DNA of 24,136 nucleotides, taken from the NCBI GenBank assembly GCA_016183075.1, contig JACPFH010000076.1, forward strand, positions 1-24,136, in the 5' to 3' direction. The notes under the pieces were generated by a model. The model was not told where the DNA came from. It searched no databases and saw only the letters and a list, made by a program, of their open reading frames with translations. This document shows, one piece after another, positions 1 to 6,805 of the stretch. Position 1 is the stretch's first letter. Each line of letters starts with the position of its first letter. Origin of the DNA: Deltaproteobacteria bacterium. GTDB lineage: Bacteria > Desulfobacterota > Binatia > UBA9968. A program made the translations under genes and the position numbers.

Positions 1-1155
1 AGCTCCTTGGCCAGATCGAGCAGCGAGAAGCGGCGGATGCGAGCTGCCAGCGCATACCGGTGGGAGTCATGGTAAATGGCCATTCTTTCATCCCAGGACC
101 AACCTTTCACCAGGTCCCACGCCCCCTGAAGGCAATCGGAATCATAAAGGGCCCCTTTAATCAGCGCGGGCAAGGCCGGCATCAGCTCCGGCGGTTGACT
201 GTCTGCGGAGCGGAACTCCATGTACCGCTTGATCCTCACCTCAGGAAATAGCGTTGTCAGGTGGAGATCCCAGTCCTCTATTGTTGCATAGTGTCCTTTG
301 TGGCCGTGCGCGAGAAAGTGGCGGAATGGAATTCCACTAAAGTCGAGATAATTCCCGTCGCGGATAATCAAATACATCGGCACATCCAGGGCATACTCCA
401 CATAATGGGCAAAAGAGACATCGGGGGAGAAGGCGAAAGCCAGCAGACCACAACGATCCTTGTCCGTCTCCGTCCAGATATGCCCCCGAAAGCTCTTGTA
501 GCCGTTGAGACGCCCATCACAGATGGGGGAGTTGGCAAAAATGGCCGTGATGAGAGGAGCAAGCCCCATGGCCGTGCGAAACTTCGCCATCGCGTCTTTC
601 TCATCGCTGTAGTCGATGTTGGCTTGAACGGTGGCGGTCTGCTTCATCATTCGGTGACCCAGCGTCCCAACTTTTTCCATGTAGGGTCCCATGATCCGGT
701 AGCGTTTCTTCGGCACCCATTCGATTTCCCCGAGAGGGCTGACGGGCTGAATCCCCAACCCCAGGAAGACCACATCTATCCTCTCCGCCACCTCCAGCAG
801 CTCACGGATATGCCGGGCGAATATGCTGCGTGAATTCCGCCTGGCTGCAGTGAATGCTCTCGCAGGGTTCGCCGGCGAGCTCGATCTGCCCGCCGGGCTC
901 TAAATGGATTTGCGCCTTTTCCCGGATGAGGGCGATCACATGGCCTTCATCCTCTTGCGGCTCCCAGTTGTATTCCTCGATCAACGCCCTGAGGATCGCC
1001 TCCACTCCGCGCGGGCCCGAGTAAGGGATGGCCTTGCCGCTTCGACGGTCTATTCCCACCTTTTCATACTCGGTCCCCACGCGCCATTGCCGACGGGGAT
1101 TTCCCGCGTTATGAAAAAATTCTTCCAGCTCTTCCTTATTACGAATGGGGGACAT
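1..1155 (-). pseudogene. gshA: Glutamate-cysteine ligase (GCS2, plant/alphaproteobacterial type), frameshifted and cut by window edge
   Basis: This is the first enzyme of glutathione synthesis, joining glutamate and cysteine with ATP. The start at 1155 (MSPIRNKEELEEFF) gives the family's N-terminal signature: VGTEYEKVGI near residue 27, then LEPGGQIELAG. That frame stops at TGA 802-804. The protein continues in another minus frame from about 812 to position 1 (HIRELLEVAERIDVVFLG, then ALDVPMYL, and WSWDERMAIYHDSHRYALAA near the end), and is cut off before its stop. Aligned by memory to plant GCL, the spacing from ELAG to FLG is exact if 13 bp are removed at 813-825; this 13-bp stretch is bounded by direct repeats ATATGC at 808-813 and 821-826. 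It is therefore either a natural frameshift or an assembly error. The start overlaps the mtnA stop by 17 nt, so the two are probably cotranscribed. Confidence 0.85.
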
Positions 1156-2173
1156 AGGCGCGGATGTTTTGCTGAAAGGGAGGTGTAATCACACCTTTCT
1201 CCGTGATAATGGCCGATACCAACTCGTGATCGGTGATATCGAAAGCGGGGTTCAGGATGCGCACTCCCCTCGGCGTGATCGGGCGGCCGAAGATATGGGA
1301 TACCTCCCGAGAATTTCTCTGCTCGATCGGGATTTCTCCCCCCGCAGGACAATTGAGATCAATGGAAGAGGTGGGACCAGCCACATAAAACGGGACGTTG
1401 TGGCGCCGCGCCAGCACGGCGATGCCGTAGGTTCCGATCTTATTGGCTACATCGCCGTTGGCGGCCACCCGGTCGCAACCCACGACCACCGCATCGACCT
1501 TGCCGTGCTGCATGAGGTAACCGACCATGTTGTCGGTGAGAAGGGTTACCGGGATCTTGTCTTTCTTGAGCTCCCAGGCCGTAAGCCGCGCGCCCTGGAG
1601 AAAAGGGCGGGTCTCGCCGGCCAGCACTTCGACCTCTTTTCCCGCTTCCTTCATCGCCCGGATCACGCCCAGGGCTGTTCCGTATCCGGCAGTGGCCAGC
1701 GCCCCGGCGTTGCAGTGCGTCAGAATACGACGTGAATTTCCAAGCAATTTAGCGCCGAATTTTCCCAGAAGGCGGTTCGCCGCAATATCCTCCTCGTGGA
1801 TCTTCAGCGCTTCCTCCTTGAGGAGCCGCTTCACCGCCTCCACCCCCAAGTTCCTTTTCTCGATATAGACCCTGCGCATGCGCTCGAGGGCCCAAAAGAG
1901 ATTCACCGCGGTTGGCCGCGTCTTGGCAAGGGTCCGAAAGATGCGCTCGATCTCGCGGTCGAAATTCTTCCCCTTAACCCACAGGGCTCCGAGAGCAACC
2001 CCCATCGCCGCCGCCACCCCAATGGCAGGCGCGCCCCGGATCACCATATCCCGAATGGCCTGGGCCACCTGAGAGTAGTCGCGATAGGTACGATAGACCT
2101 CTCTTCCCGGCAAAAGTCGCTGATCAAGCATAACCACACGGTTATTATTCCATTGAATAGTTTTAACGGCCAT
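1139..2173 (-). CDS. mtnA: S-methyl-5-thioribose-1-phosphate isomerase
   Basis: It isomerises methylthioribose-1-phosphate to methylthioribulose-1-phosphate in the methionine salvage pathway (cytosolic, eIF2B-like fold). Visible signatures are RGAPAIGVAAAMG near residue 48, THCNAGALATAGYGTALG near 155 (catalytic Cys) and GCDRVAANGDVANKIGTY near 235 (catalytic Asp), ending in the AFDITDHELVSAIITEKG motif. Length of 344 aa is normal for the family. I chose ATG at 2173 rather than the TTG one codon upstream because AGGA lies about 9 nt before it. A good sigma70-like promoter lies just upstream. No other methionine-salvage genes are in the window. It is followed by the overlapping gshA, giving a small sulfur-metabolism operon. 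Confidence 0.95.
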   Translation of the reverse strand: MAVKTIQWNNNRVVMLDQRLLPGREVYRTYRDYSQVAQAIRDMVIRGAPAIGVAAAMGVALGALWVKGKNFDREIERIFRTLAKTRPTAVNLFWALERMRRVYIEKRNLGVEAVKRLLKEEALKIHEEDIAANRLLGKFGAKLLGNSRRILTHCNAGALATAGYGTALGVIRAMKEAGKEVEVLAGETRPFLQGARLTAWELKKDKIPVTLLTDNMVGYLMQHGKVDAVVVGCDRVAANGDVANKIGTYGIAVLARRHNVPFYVAGPTSSIDLNCPAGGEIPIEQRNSREVSHIFGRPITPRGVRILNPAFDITDHELVSAIITEKGVITPPFQQNIRAYVPHS

Positions 2174-2202
2174 CAATGAATTTCCTATTTTAGCGGAGGT
2201 TG

Positions 2203-2232
2203 AGTATATTAGGGAGGAGAAGGGAGCGTCAA
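2203..2232 (-). promoter_or_regulatory. Putative sigma70 promoter of mtnA
   Basis: On the minus strand TTGACG (plus 2227-2232) and TATACT (plus 2203-2208) are separated by 18 nt, about 30 nt upstream of the mtnA ATG. Both hexamers match 5/6 of consensus. This overlaps the TTG at 2200 that could otherwise start the divergent small ORF. Confidence 0.6.
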
Positions 2233-2241
2233 GGGCCGTCC

Positions 2242-2493
2242 ATGGATCTCACCACCATTTTAGGTTATCTCTCCGGGCTCTATTTCATCACGCCGGATCT
2301 GGACTCCGTCACCCTCCTGCGCACAACCGCTCTGGTTCACGCCATTGACGCGCTTCTGTGTAGCCTGATCGCTAGCCAACGCGGCCGTAACCAGCAGGCC
2401 TGGACCGTCGCTGGTTTGCTGTTGGGGATTTGGGCCCTCGGCATCCTTTTCTTGCTTCCCAGCAGAGAAAAGAAAACAGCCAGTAAAAATTAA
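2242..2493 (+). CDS. Small hypothetical membrane protein
   Basis: An 83-residue protein starting MDLTTILGYLSGLYF that I do not recognise. It has a moderately hydrophobic stretch (LVHAIDALLCSLIA) and a clear C-terminal membrane segment (VAGLLLGIWALGILFLL), followed by a basic tail SREKKTASKN, so it is probably a two-segment inner-membrane protein. ATG 2242 is preceded by AAGGG at a 6-nt spacing. An upstream in-frame TTG at 2200 is less likely because it lies within the divergent mtnA promoter. The gene converges on acpS with 17 nt between stops. Function unknown. Confidence 0.55.
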   Translation: MDLTTILGYLSGLYFITPDLDSVTLLRTTALVHAIDALLCSLIASQRGRNQQAWTVAGLLLGIWALGILFLLPSREKKTASKN

Positions 2494-2510
2494 CGGCGGG
2501 TCTCTTTCCT

Positions 2511-2900
2511 TTATTCGCCCTGGGCGATCACATAGGCCATGGCATAGCTCTCGGTATGAGTGATGGAAAGGGACCAATGCTTGATCCCAAGCTGCTGGGC
2601 AAAGGCGGAGGTCTTATTATGAAGATAGATCTCGGGTTTCCCTCCCGGCAAGGGAAGCACTTCGATCTCCTGCCAGCCGACTTTTGAACCCCACCCTCTC
2701 CCCAGGGCCTTCATCACTGCCTCTTTGACGGCAAAGCGGCCGGCATAACTCTCGTACTTGCCCCGCTGTTTCCCCTCGCAGTATTCGATCTCTTTTTTGG
2801 TATAGACGCGGGCCCGGAATCTCCGCCCAATGGCGCGGTCTTCCAACGCATGCCGGATCCGCGCCACTTCAATCATATCAACGCCCACGTTCACGATCAT
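2511..2900 (-). CDS. acpS: Holo-[acyl-carrier-protein] synthase
   Basis: It transfers 4'-phosphopantetheine from CoA to the conserved serine of acyl carrier protein, activating fatty-acid synthesis. The 129-residue length is typical of AcpS. Family signatures are VGVDMIEVARI at residues 5-15 (Mg-binding Asp), FAVKEAVMKALGRGWGS near 56-72 (second metal ligand Glu), and LSITHTESYAMA near the C-terminus. The gene stands alone on the minus strand between a convergent small membrane protein and a divergent binding-protein gene. The ATG has no clear Shine-Dalgarno, and the best promoter lies so close that the transcript may be nearly leaderless. Confidence 0.95.
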   Translation of the reverse strand: MIVNVGVDMIEVARIRHALEDRAIGRRFRARVYTKKEIEYCEGKQRGKYESYAGRFAVKEAVMKALGRGWGSKVGWQEIEVLPLPGGKPEIYLHNKTSAFAQQLGIKHWSLSITHTESYAMAYVIAQGE

Positions 2901-2908
2901 GCCACGAG

Positions 2909-2936
2909 ATTAACTTCGCTCCCGTGCGAGTGTCAA
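2909..2936 (-). promoter_or_regulatory. Putative promoter of acpS
   Basis: On the minus strand TTGACA (plus 2931-2936) is followed after 16 nt by GTTAAT (plus 2909-2914). The expected start of transcription is within a few bases of the acpS ATG at 2900, suggesting a leaderless or very short leader mRNA. The -35 is perfect and the -10 matches 4/6. Confidence 0.4.
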
Positions 2937-2993
2937 TGGCAGCCCATTACGGAGGCGCTATCTCGAAAGGCCGGCCCAACGACCTGTTTAGAG

Positions 2994-3022
2994 TTGACTG
3001 GCAGGATTGGTTGGCATAAGAA
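2994..3022 (+). promoter_or_regulatory. Possible promoter of the binding-protein gene
   Basis: TTGACT at 2994-2999 is followed by weak -10 candidates (CATAAG at 3015-3020, 15-nt spacer, or TAAGAA at 3017-3022, 17-nt spacer). It lies just upstream of the GGAGGAGGA ribosome-binding site at about 3030-3038. Confidence 0.35.
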
Positions 3023-3048
3023 TTATTTCCGGAGGAGGAATCGCCGCC

Positions 3049-4233
3049 GTGCTCAAGCATCTCGCGTTGATCTTGATCCTTTCTTTTGTCTTCGGACTCT
3101 CGTCCATCGCCACAGAGGCCTGGGGCCAAAAGGGGGTTATCAAGATTGCCACCCAGTCCCCTCTTTCGGGAGAGCAGGCGGCTTTAGGCGAAATTGTTAA
3201 GCTCGGCGCGCAGCTTGCGGCTGAAGAGGCAGTGAAAACTTTCAAGGCGCTCGGCTTTGATCTGGTGTTCGTTCCCTACGATGATCAGGCAAAGCCCGAG
3301 GTCGGCGTGGCGAATGCGAGAAATATTGCAGCCGATCCTGATATCCTGCTCGTCGTGGGTCATTTCAACTCAGGCGTAGCCCTCCCCTCCTCGGAGATTT
3401 ATAAGGACTCGATGCTGGCGATGATCTCGCCCGCCAATACCGCCACCGAGATCACCGATCGGGGCTACCCCAATGTCAATCGGGTTTGCGGCCGGGACGA
3501 TGTTCAAGGGCCGGTCGGGTCCAAATTCGTCGCTCACGATCTCAAGCTCAAGTCCGTCTATATCGTTCATGACAAGACCCTTTACGGACAAGGGGTCGCT
3601 GATGCCTTCCGGGAGGAGGCAAAAAAGCTCAGGCTAAAGATATTAGGCTACGACGGGACTGAGGAGCGTGCCAACTTCGGGCCGATGATCATCCCAATGA
3701 AAGCCAAAAACCCGGATCTGGTCTATTTCGGCGGGATCTATCATCAGGGAGGCCTGCTCCTTAAACAAATGCGAGAAAAAAGAGTGAACTCCATCTTTAT
3801 GGGGCCGGACGGCCTGGACTCCTCGGAAATGGTGAAAATCGCCGGGCGGCAGGTAATCGGAAGCTACTATACGACGGTAGCCGGACCGATGGATGCCTAT
3901 CCGGAATCGGCCGCCTTTGCCAAGAGATTTAAGCAGCGCTTCGGCAAGGAGACCGAGTCATTCGGGATATACGGCTATGATGCGGCGCTGGTCGGGCTGA
4001 AGGCGATCGAGCATATGATCCAGTCCCTTGGAGGCAAAAAGCCGACGCGGGCCCAAGTGTCGGCGGCCATCAGAAAATTAAAAAATTTTAAAGGGATTAC
4101 CGGAACGATCACCTTCGACGAAAAGGGAGACCCGGTCCAAGCCAAGTACTTCGTACTCAAATTCGAAAAAGCGCAATACCCCGGAAAAGTTGTCAAAGTG
4201 CTCGAACAACAAGCGCCTGCCGCCAAACACTGA
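3049..4233 (+). CDS. Branched-chain amino acid-type ABC transporter substrate-binding protein
   Basis: A periplasmic solute-binding protein of the LivJ/LivK family (Peripla_BP_6). I place the start at GTG 3049, 10 nt after GGAGGAGGA; this gives a clean signal peptide, MLKHLALILILSFVFGLSS, with cleavage probably near EAWGQ. The mature protein begins IKIATQSPLSGEQAALG, the family's usual first strand and ligand loop, and continues with VPYDDQAKPEVGVANARNI, VVGHFNSGVALPSSEIY and YIVHDKTLYGQGVADAF. The 394-residue length is typical. No permease or ATPase genes adjoin it, so it is an orphan binding protein; the ligand cannot be deduced. ddl follows after 14 nt, so the two may be cotranscribed. Confidence 0.9.
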   Translation: MLKHLALILILSFVFGLSSIATEAWGQKGVIKIATQSPLSGEQAALGEIVKLGAQLAAEEAVKTFKALGFDLVFVPYDDQAKPEVGVANARNIAADPDILLVVGHFNSGVALPSSEIYKDSMLAMISPANTATEITDRGYPNVNRVCGRDDVQGPVGSKFVAHDLKLKSVYIVHDKTLYGQGVADAFREEAKKLRLKILGYDGTEERANFGPMIIPMKAKNPDLVYFGGIYHQGGLLLKQMREKRVNSIFMGPDGLDSSEMVKIAGRQVIGSYYTTVAGPMDAYPESAAFAKRFKQRFGKETESFGIYGYDAALVGLKAIEHMIQSLGGKKPTRAQVSAAIRKLKNFKGITGTITFDEKGDPVQAKYFVLKFEKAQYPGKVVKVLEQQAPAAKH

Positions 4234-4247
4234 CCTCTCGCCGAAGC

Positions 4248-5342
4248 ATGAAGAAAAAACTCCGGGTCGCAGTTCTCTTCGGCGGAAAATCCGCCGAGCA
4301 TGAGATCTCCCTCCTCTCGGCCAAGAACGTCGTCGAAGCGATCGACAAGAAAAAGTACGAGGTGATTTTGATCGGCATCGACAAAAAAGGGAAATGGTAT
4401 TTCAACGACGACGCGCGGCTGCTGCAAAAGGCGGATCGCCCGCGAGCGATCAAGTTCGATCAAGAACGCAATGCCCTCGCATTGGTGCCGGGACACAAGA
4501 CGAAGCAATGGCTCCGGCTCTCCGGCCGCCGCGCGCAGCGGCCCGTGGACGTCGTCTTTCCCGTCCTTCATGGCACGTTCGGCGAAGACGGAACCGTCCA
4601 GGGCTTGCTCAAGCTGGCCGACGTTCCTTTCGTCGGCGCCGGCGTTCTGGGCTCCGCGGTAGGGATGGACAAGGACGTGATGAAGCGCTTGCTGAGAGAC
4701 GCCGGCATCCCGATCGCGCGGTTCATCACGGCGCGCCGCTCCGAGGGCAAAATCGATTTTGCCTCAGTCGAGCGCGCGCTCGGGCTGCCGCTCTTCGTCA
4801 AGCCCGGCAACCTCGGCTCATCGGTCGGAATCCACAAGGTCAAAGACGAGCGGCAGTTCGTATCCGCAGTTGAGGACGCCTTTCGCTACGATCAGAAAAT
4901 TTTGCTCGAAGAGTGCATTCAGGGAAGAGAAATCGAATGCTCCGTGCTCGGCAACGAAGATCCGATCGCCTCCGTGCCCGGCGAGATTGTCACCCGGCAC
5001 GAATTTTACTCTTACGAAGCGAAGTACCTGGACGAAAAGGGCGCGGCGCTGGAGATTCCGGCAGAACTCCCGGCCGGGGTCACGAAAGAGATTCAAGACA
5101 TCGCTATCCAGAGCTTTAAGACGCTCTGCTGCGAAGGGATGGCCCGGGTGGACTTTTTTCTCCGAGATAATCGAAAGGTCATCGTGAACGAGATCAATAC
5201 CATACCGGGCTTCACCAAGATCAGCATGTATCCCAAACTCTGGGAAGCCAGCGGCATCTCCTACACGGAATTGATCGATAGGCTGATCCAGCTCGCGCTG
5301 GAGAGATTCGAGAGAGAGCAAAAGTTGAAAACTTCACGTTAA
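4248..5342 (+). CDS. ddl: D-alanine--D-alanine ligase
   Basis: It makes the D-Ala-D-Ala dipeptide for peptidoglycan precursors, using ATP in the cytosol. The 364-residue length matches the longer DdlA-type enzymes. Signatures in order are LFGGKSAEHEISLLSAKNV (residues 9-27), FPVLHGTFGEDGTVQGLL (about 104-121), PLFVKPGNLGSSVGIHKV (ATP-grasp, about 182-199), a central LLEECIQGREIECSVLGN, and EINTIPGFTKISMYPKLW (Mg/ATP and substrate loop, about 315-332). The stop is followed by about 100 bp before the cassette array. No mur or fts genes adjoin it, so it is outside the usual division/cell-wall cluster. Confidence 0.96.
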   Translation: MKKKLRVAVLFGGKSAEHEISLLSAKNVVEAIDKKKYEVILIGIDKKGKWYFNDDARLLQKADRPRAIKFDQERNALALVPGHKTKQWLRLSGRRAQRPVDVVFPVLHGTFGEDGTVQGLLKLADVPFVGAGVLGSAVGMDKDVMKRLLRDAGIPIARFITARRSEGKIDFASVERALGLPLFVKPGNLGSSVGIHKVKDERQFVSAVEDAFRYDQKILLEECIQGREIECSVLGNEDPIASVPGEIVTRHEFYSYEAKYLDEKGAALEIPAELPAGVTKEIQDIAIQSFKTLCCEGMARVDFFLRDNRKVIVNEINTIPGFTKISMYPKLWEASGISYTELIDRLIQLALERFEREQKLKTSR

Positions 5343-5427
5343 GACCCGCTCGTTTGCTAAAAGATGGACAACCTCTCCGAACCATTGGAGAATCACGACA
5401 ACGTGAAAATCATTAAAAACCGTAATA

Positions 5428-5455
5428 CACTGGTCAGTATACTCACTGGTTAGGT
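5428..5455 (+). other. Left boundary of cassette array, possible attI-like site
   Basis: GTTAGGT at 5449-5455 fits the integron core site GTTRRRY and begins the first cassette. Just before it, CACTGGTCAG (5428-5437) and CACTGGTTAG (5444-5453) form a 9/10 direct repeat, the second overlapping the core site. attI sites combine a simple core site with direct repeats, but no integrase gene is in view and no attC-like hairpin precedes the core. The attI reading is speculative; the core site itself is supported by its 9-base complement at 6091-6099. Confidence 0.4.
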
Positions 5456-5486
5456 GCCTCGGGTGCAGTGGATGTGTAACTGGGGT

Positions 5487-5745
5487 ATGGTGATTTGTAG
5501 AAAGGACTGGTACAATTCCTCAACTGACTTCACGGATTATCGCCCAATCGCGGGTCATTGCCAAAGGCAAGCGCATCCGCGATGTCCGACGCTTGGTGGA
5601 GATGTATGGTGGCAAATCGTCGAAGTGGGTGAAGAAGAGTAGCCCGCGTTTCGAGATGGGCGTTCATCAGTACGAGTATCATTGGTATGAACACCCGGGT
5701 ATTGGCCGGGTTGAATTGAAACGGAGGCAGGTACACTCCCGATGA
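5487..5745 (+). pseudogene. Small toxin-like domain (polymorphic-toxin tip), start out of frame
   Basis: The frame open from 5494 to the TGA at 5743-5745 reads FVERTGTIPQLTSRIIAQSR, then KRIRDVRRLVEMYGG, KWVKKSSPRF and YEYHWYEHPGIGRVELK. This composition (basic, with YGG..SKW and HWYEH motifs) resembles C-terminal tip domains of bacterial polymorphic toxins; I cannot name the family. No ATG, GTG or TTG lies in frame before 5593. ATG-GTG at 5487 would join the frame if one base near 5491-5493 were removed, which suggests a frameshift just after the start. The stop overlaps the next gene's ATG by 4 nt (ATGA), the usual arrangement of coupled toxin-immunity pairs. No secretion or repeat domain precedes it, so it is an orphan tip. 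Confidence 0.55.
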
Positions 5746-6098
5746 TTGTTAAGCTACGACGAAAGTACGCGCGATATCCGGATCTGACCCGTGGTCTATC
5801 GTATGTCGTGATTGGGATTGAGGCTAATGATTTCCGGATTTTGAACGATCAAGGCCGCCCGTATCTCTATCCTTCGCGCCTCTTTGAGATTATTGATCCC
5901 TACAAACCAGACGATTGGGTGACAGAACGAGGCGAGGAGGGCGAATGCTACGCCTATCCGTCGCCGCTGAACGCCTGTGGATTTTTTGAGGATTTCTTTG
6001 ATGCTAAACCGAAGGCTGTGGCCACGTTTTGGCGAATTGTCAACCAGCGTCTTGCTACCGCGACCAGACCAAGGCAACGCGCGGCATCCAGCACCTAA
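5742..6098 (+). CDS. Immunity-like small protein of cassette A
   Basis: A 118-residue soluble protein, MIVKLRRKYARYPDLTRGLS at the start, with YVVIGIEANDFRILNDQGRP, PSRLFEIIDPYKPDDWV and a C-terminal GFFEDFFDAKPKAVATFW. This pattern (an N-terminal beta-rich part, then LFE-ID-DWV, then FFEDFFD) recalls small cytosolic immunity or orphan immunity-like proteins found next to polymorphic toxin tips. I assign it by context and general resemblance, not by a named family. It starts by a 4-nt overlap with the preceding toxin-like frame. Its TAA stop (6096-6098) lies inside the left core box of the attC site, a common feature of integron cassettes. Confidence 0.6.
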   Translation: MIVKLRRKYARYPDLTRGLSYVVIGIEANDFRILNDQGRPYLYPSRLFEIIDPYKPDDWVTERGEEGECYAYPSPLNACGFFEDFFDAKPKAVATFWRIVNQRLATATRPRQRAASST

Positions 6099-6149
6099 CC
6101 ATCGGCTTGGGACCGACGCCCAGAGCGCGGCTCAGCCTCCACGGTGGAT
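6093..6149 (+). other. attC-like recombination site A (end of cassette A)
   Basis: The left box ACCTAAC (6093-6099, fits RYYYAAC) is the exact complement of the cassette start at 5449. An imperfect arm GGCTTGGGACCG is answered by GCGGCTCAGCC on the right. The right core GGTGGAT (6143-6149) lies 4 nt after TCAGCCT, where the other two sites have GTT, so the crossover base is mutated (GTT to GGT). Total 57 bp, a short attC. Confidence 0.65.
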
Positions 6150-6177
6150 TTCCACAGATCCGTCCCCTCGATGACTC

Positions 6178-6205
6178 TTGACTCTATACGGCAACGCCGT
6201 ATAAT
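6178..6205 (+). promoter_or_regulatory. Promoter with embedded palindromic operator for the HigBA-like pair
   Basis: TTGACT (6178-6183) and a perfect TATAAT (6200-6205) are 16 nt apart. The spacer holds an 8-bp perfect inverted repeat, TATACGGC-AAC-GCCGTATA (6185-6203), which overlaps the -10. This is the expected position for autorepression by the HTH antitoxin. Transcription should start at about 6212, which coincides with the first plausible codon of the toxin frame. Confidence 0.75.
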
Positions 6206-6211
6206 ACATCG

Positions 6212-6526
6212 GTATTTAGCTTCATTGAGACTCGGCTCTTTACTCGCCTTGTTCAGGACTACCTGGATGATGATGAGTATCGGGAGCTTCAGGGAGTCTT
6301 GATGAACAAACCTGAGACCGGGGACATCGTTCCCGGCTCAGGTGGCGTACGCAAACTTCGCTGGCGTGCGCCGGGACGGGGGAAGCGCGGCGGGTATCGT
6401 GTGATCTATTATGCCAGGATCACGCAAGGCGTAATTTGGATGCTGACGATGTATCCGAAGAACGTGGCTGAGAATATCCCCGCCCACGTTTTGCGGCAGA
6501 TTCGAAAGGAGGTCGAAGATGGCTAA
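6212..6526 (+). CDS. RelE/HigB-superfamily toxin, start codon missing or non-canonical
   Basis: The frame reads VFSFIETRLFTRLVQDYLDD, then EYRELQGVLMNKPETGD, PGSGGVRKLRW, GKRGGYRVIYY, IWMLTMYPKN and IPAHVLRQIRKEVEDG. This is the RelE/HigB (HigB-like, COG4737-type) mRNA interferase fold, complete at about 104 residues. The conserved FIETRLFTRLV segment lies upstream of the first normal start codon (TTG 6299, ATG 6302), so starting there would lose about 29 residues. At 6212 the codon is GTA, precisely where transcription should begin; a leaderless GTG changed to GTA by one base would explain this. An unusual initiation codon (GTA 6212 or ATT 6224) is the alternative. The stop overlaps the antitoxin start by 8 nt, toxin first as in higBA. 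Confidence 0.8.
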   Translation, partial: VFSFIETRLFTRLVQDYLDDDEYRELQGVLMNKPETGDIVPGSGGVRKLRWRAPGRGKRGGYRVIYYARITQGVIWMLTMYPKNVAENIPAHVLRQIRKEVEDG

Positions 6527-6791
6527 ATCCAGACGCAACATCGGTCTCGAGATCCTTGAAGGGCTTCGTGAAATCAAGCGCGGCCAGTATGGCCGCGTGA
6601 TCAACATTCCCGAGGTTGCAAGCATTCGAGAAAAGACCGGACTTTCTCAGGCGCGATTTGCCCAGCTACTCGGTGTGTCGGTTCGCACTCTGCAGGATTG
6701 GGAGCAGGGCCGTCGAGCCCCCTCCGGTGCTGCAAGAACTTTGCTTGTTGTTGCGAACAAGAATCCACGTATATTGCTCGACGTGGCTTAA
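6519..6791 (+). CDS. HigA-like antitoxin, Xre-family HTH
   Basis: A 90-residue DNA-binding antitoxin (HTH_XRE, COG2944-like). The N-terminal part MAKSRRNIGLEILEGLREIK with a following NIPEVASIREKTG is typical, and the helix-turn-helix is SQARFAQLLGVSVRTLQDWE (residues about 44-63) followed by GRRAPSGAARTLL. It should neutralise the preceding RelE/HigB protein and repress the operon through the palindrome at 6185-6203. ATG 6519 is preceded by AAGGAGG at a good spacing. The frame is intact. Confidence 0.88.
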   Translation: MAKSRRNIGLEILEGLREIKRGQYGRVINIPEVASIREKTGLSQARFAQLLGVSVRTLQDWEQGRRAPSGAARTLLVVANKNPRILLDVA

Positions 6792-6805
6792 GTGGCGAGC
6801 GCGAA

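Noticed and set aside
2200..2241. TTG start of the small membrane protein
   Set aside because: It overlaps the divergent mtnA promoter and GGAGG is only 1 nt from it; ATG 2242 has AAGGG at 6 nt.
5454..5642. 62-codon ORF at the start of cassette A (starts MPRVQWMCNWGM)
   Set aside because: It overlaps the toxin-like frame in another phase; the YGG..SKW and HWYEHPGIGR protein signature and the coupled stop are in the other frame.
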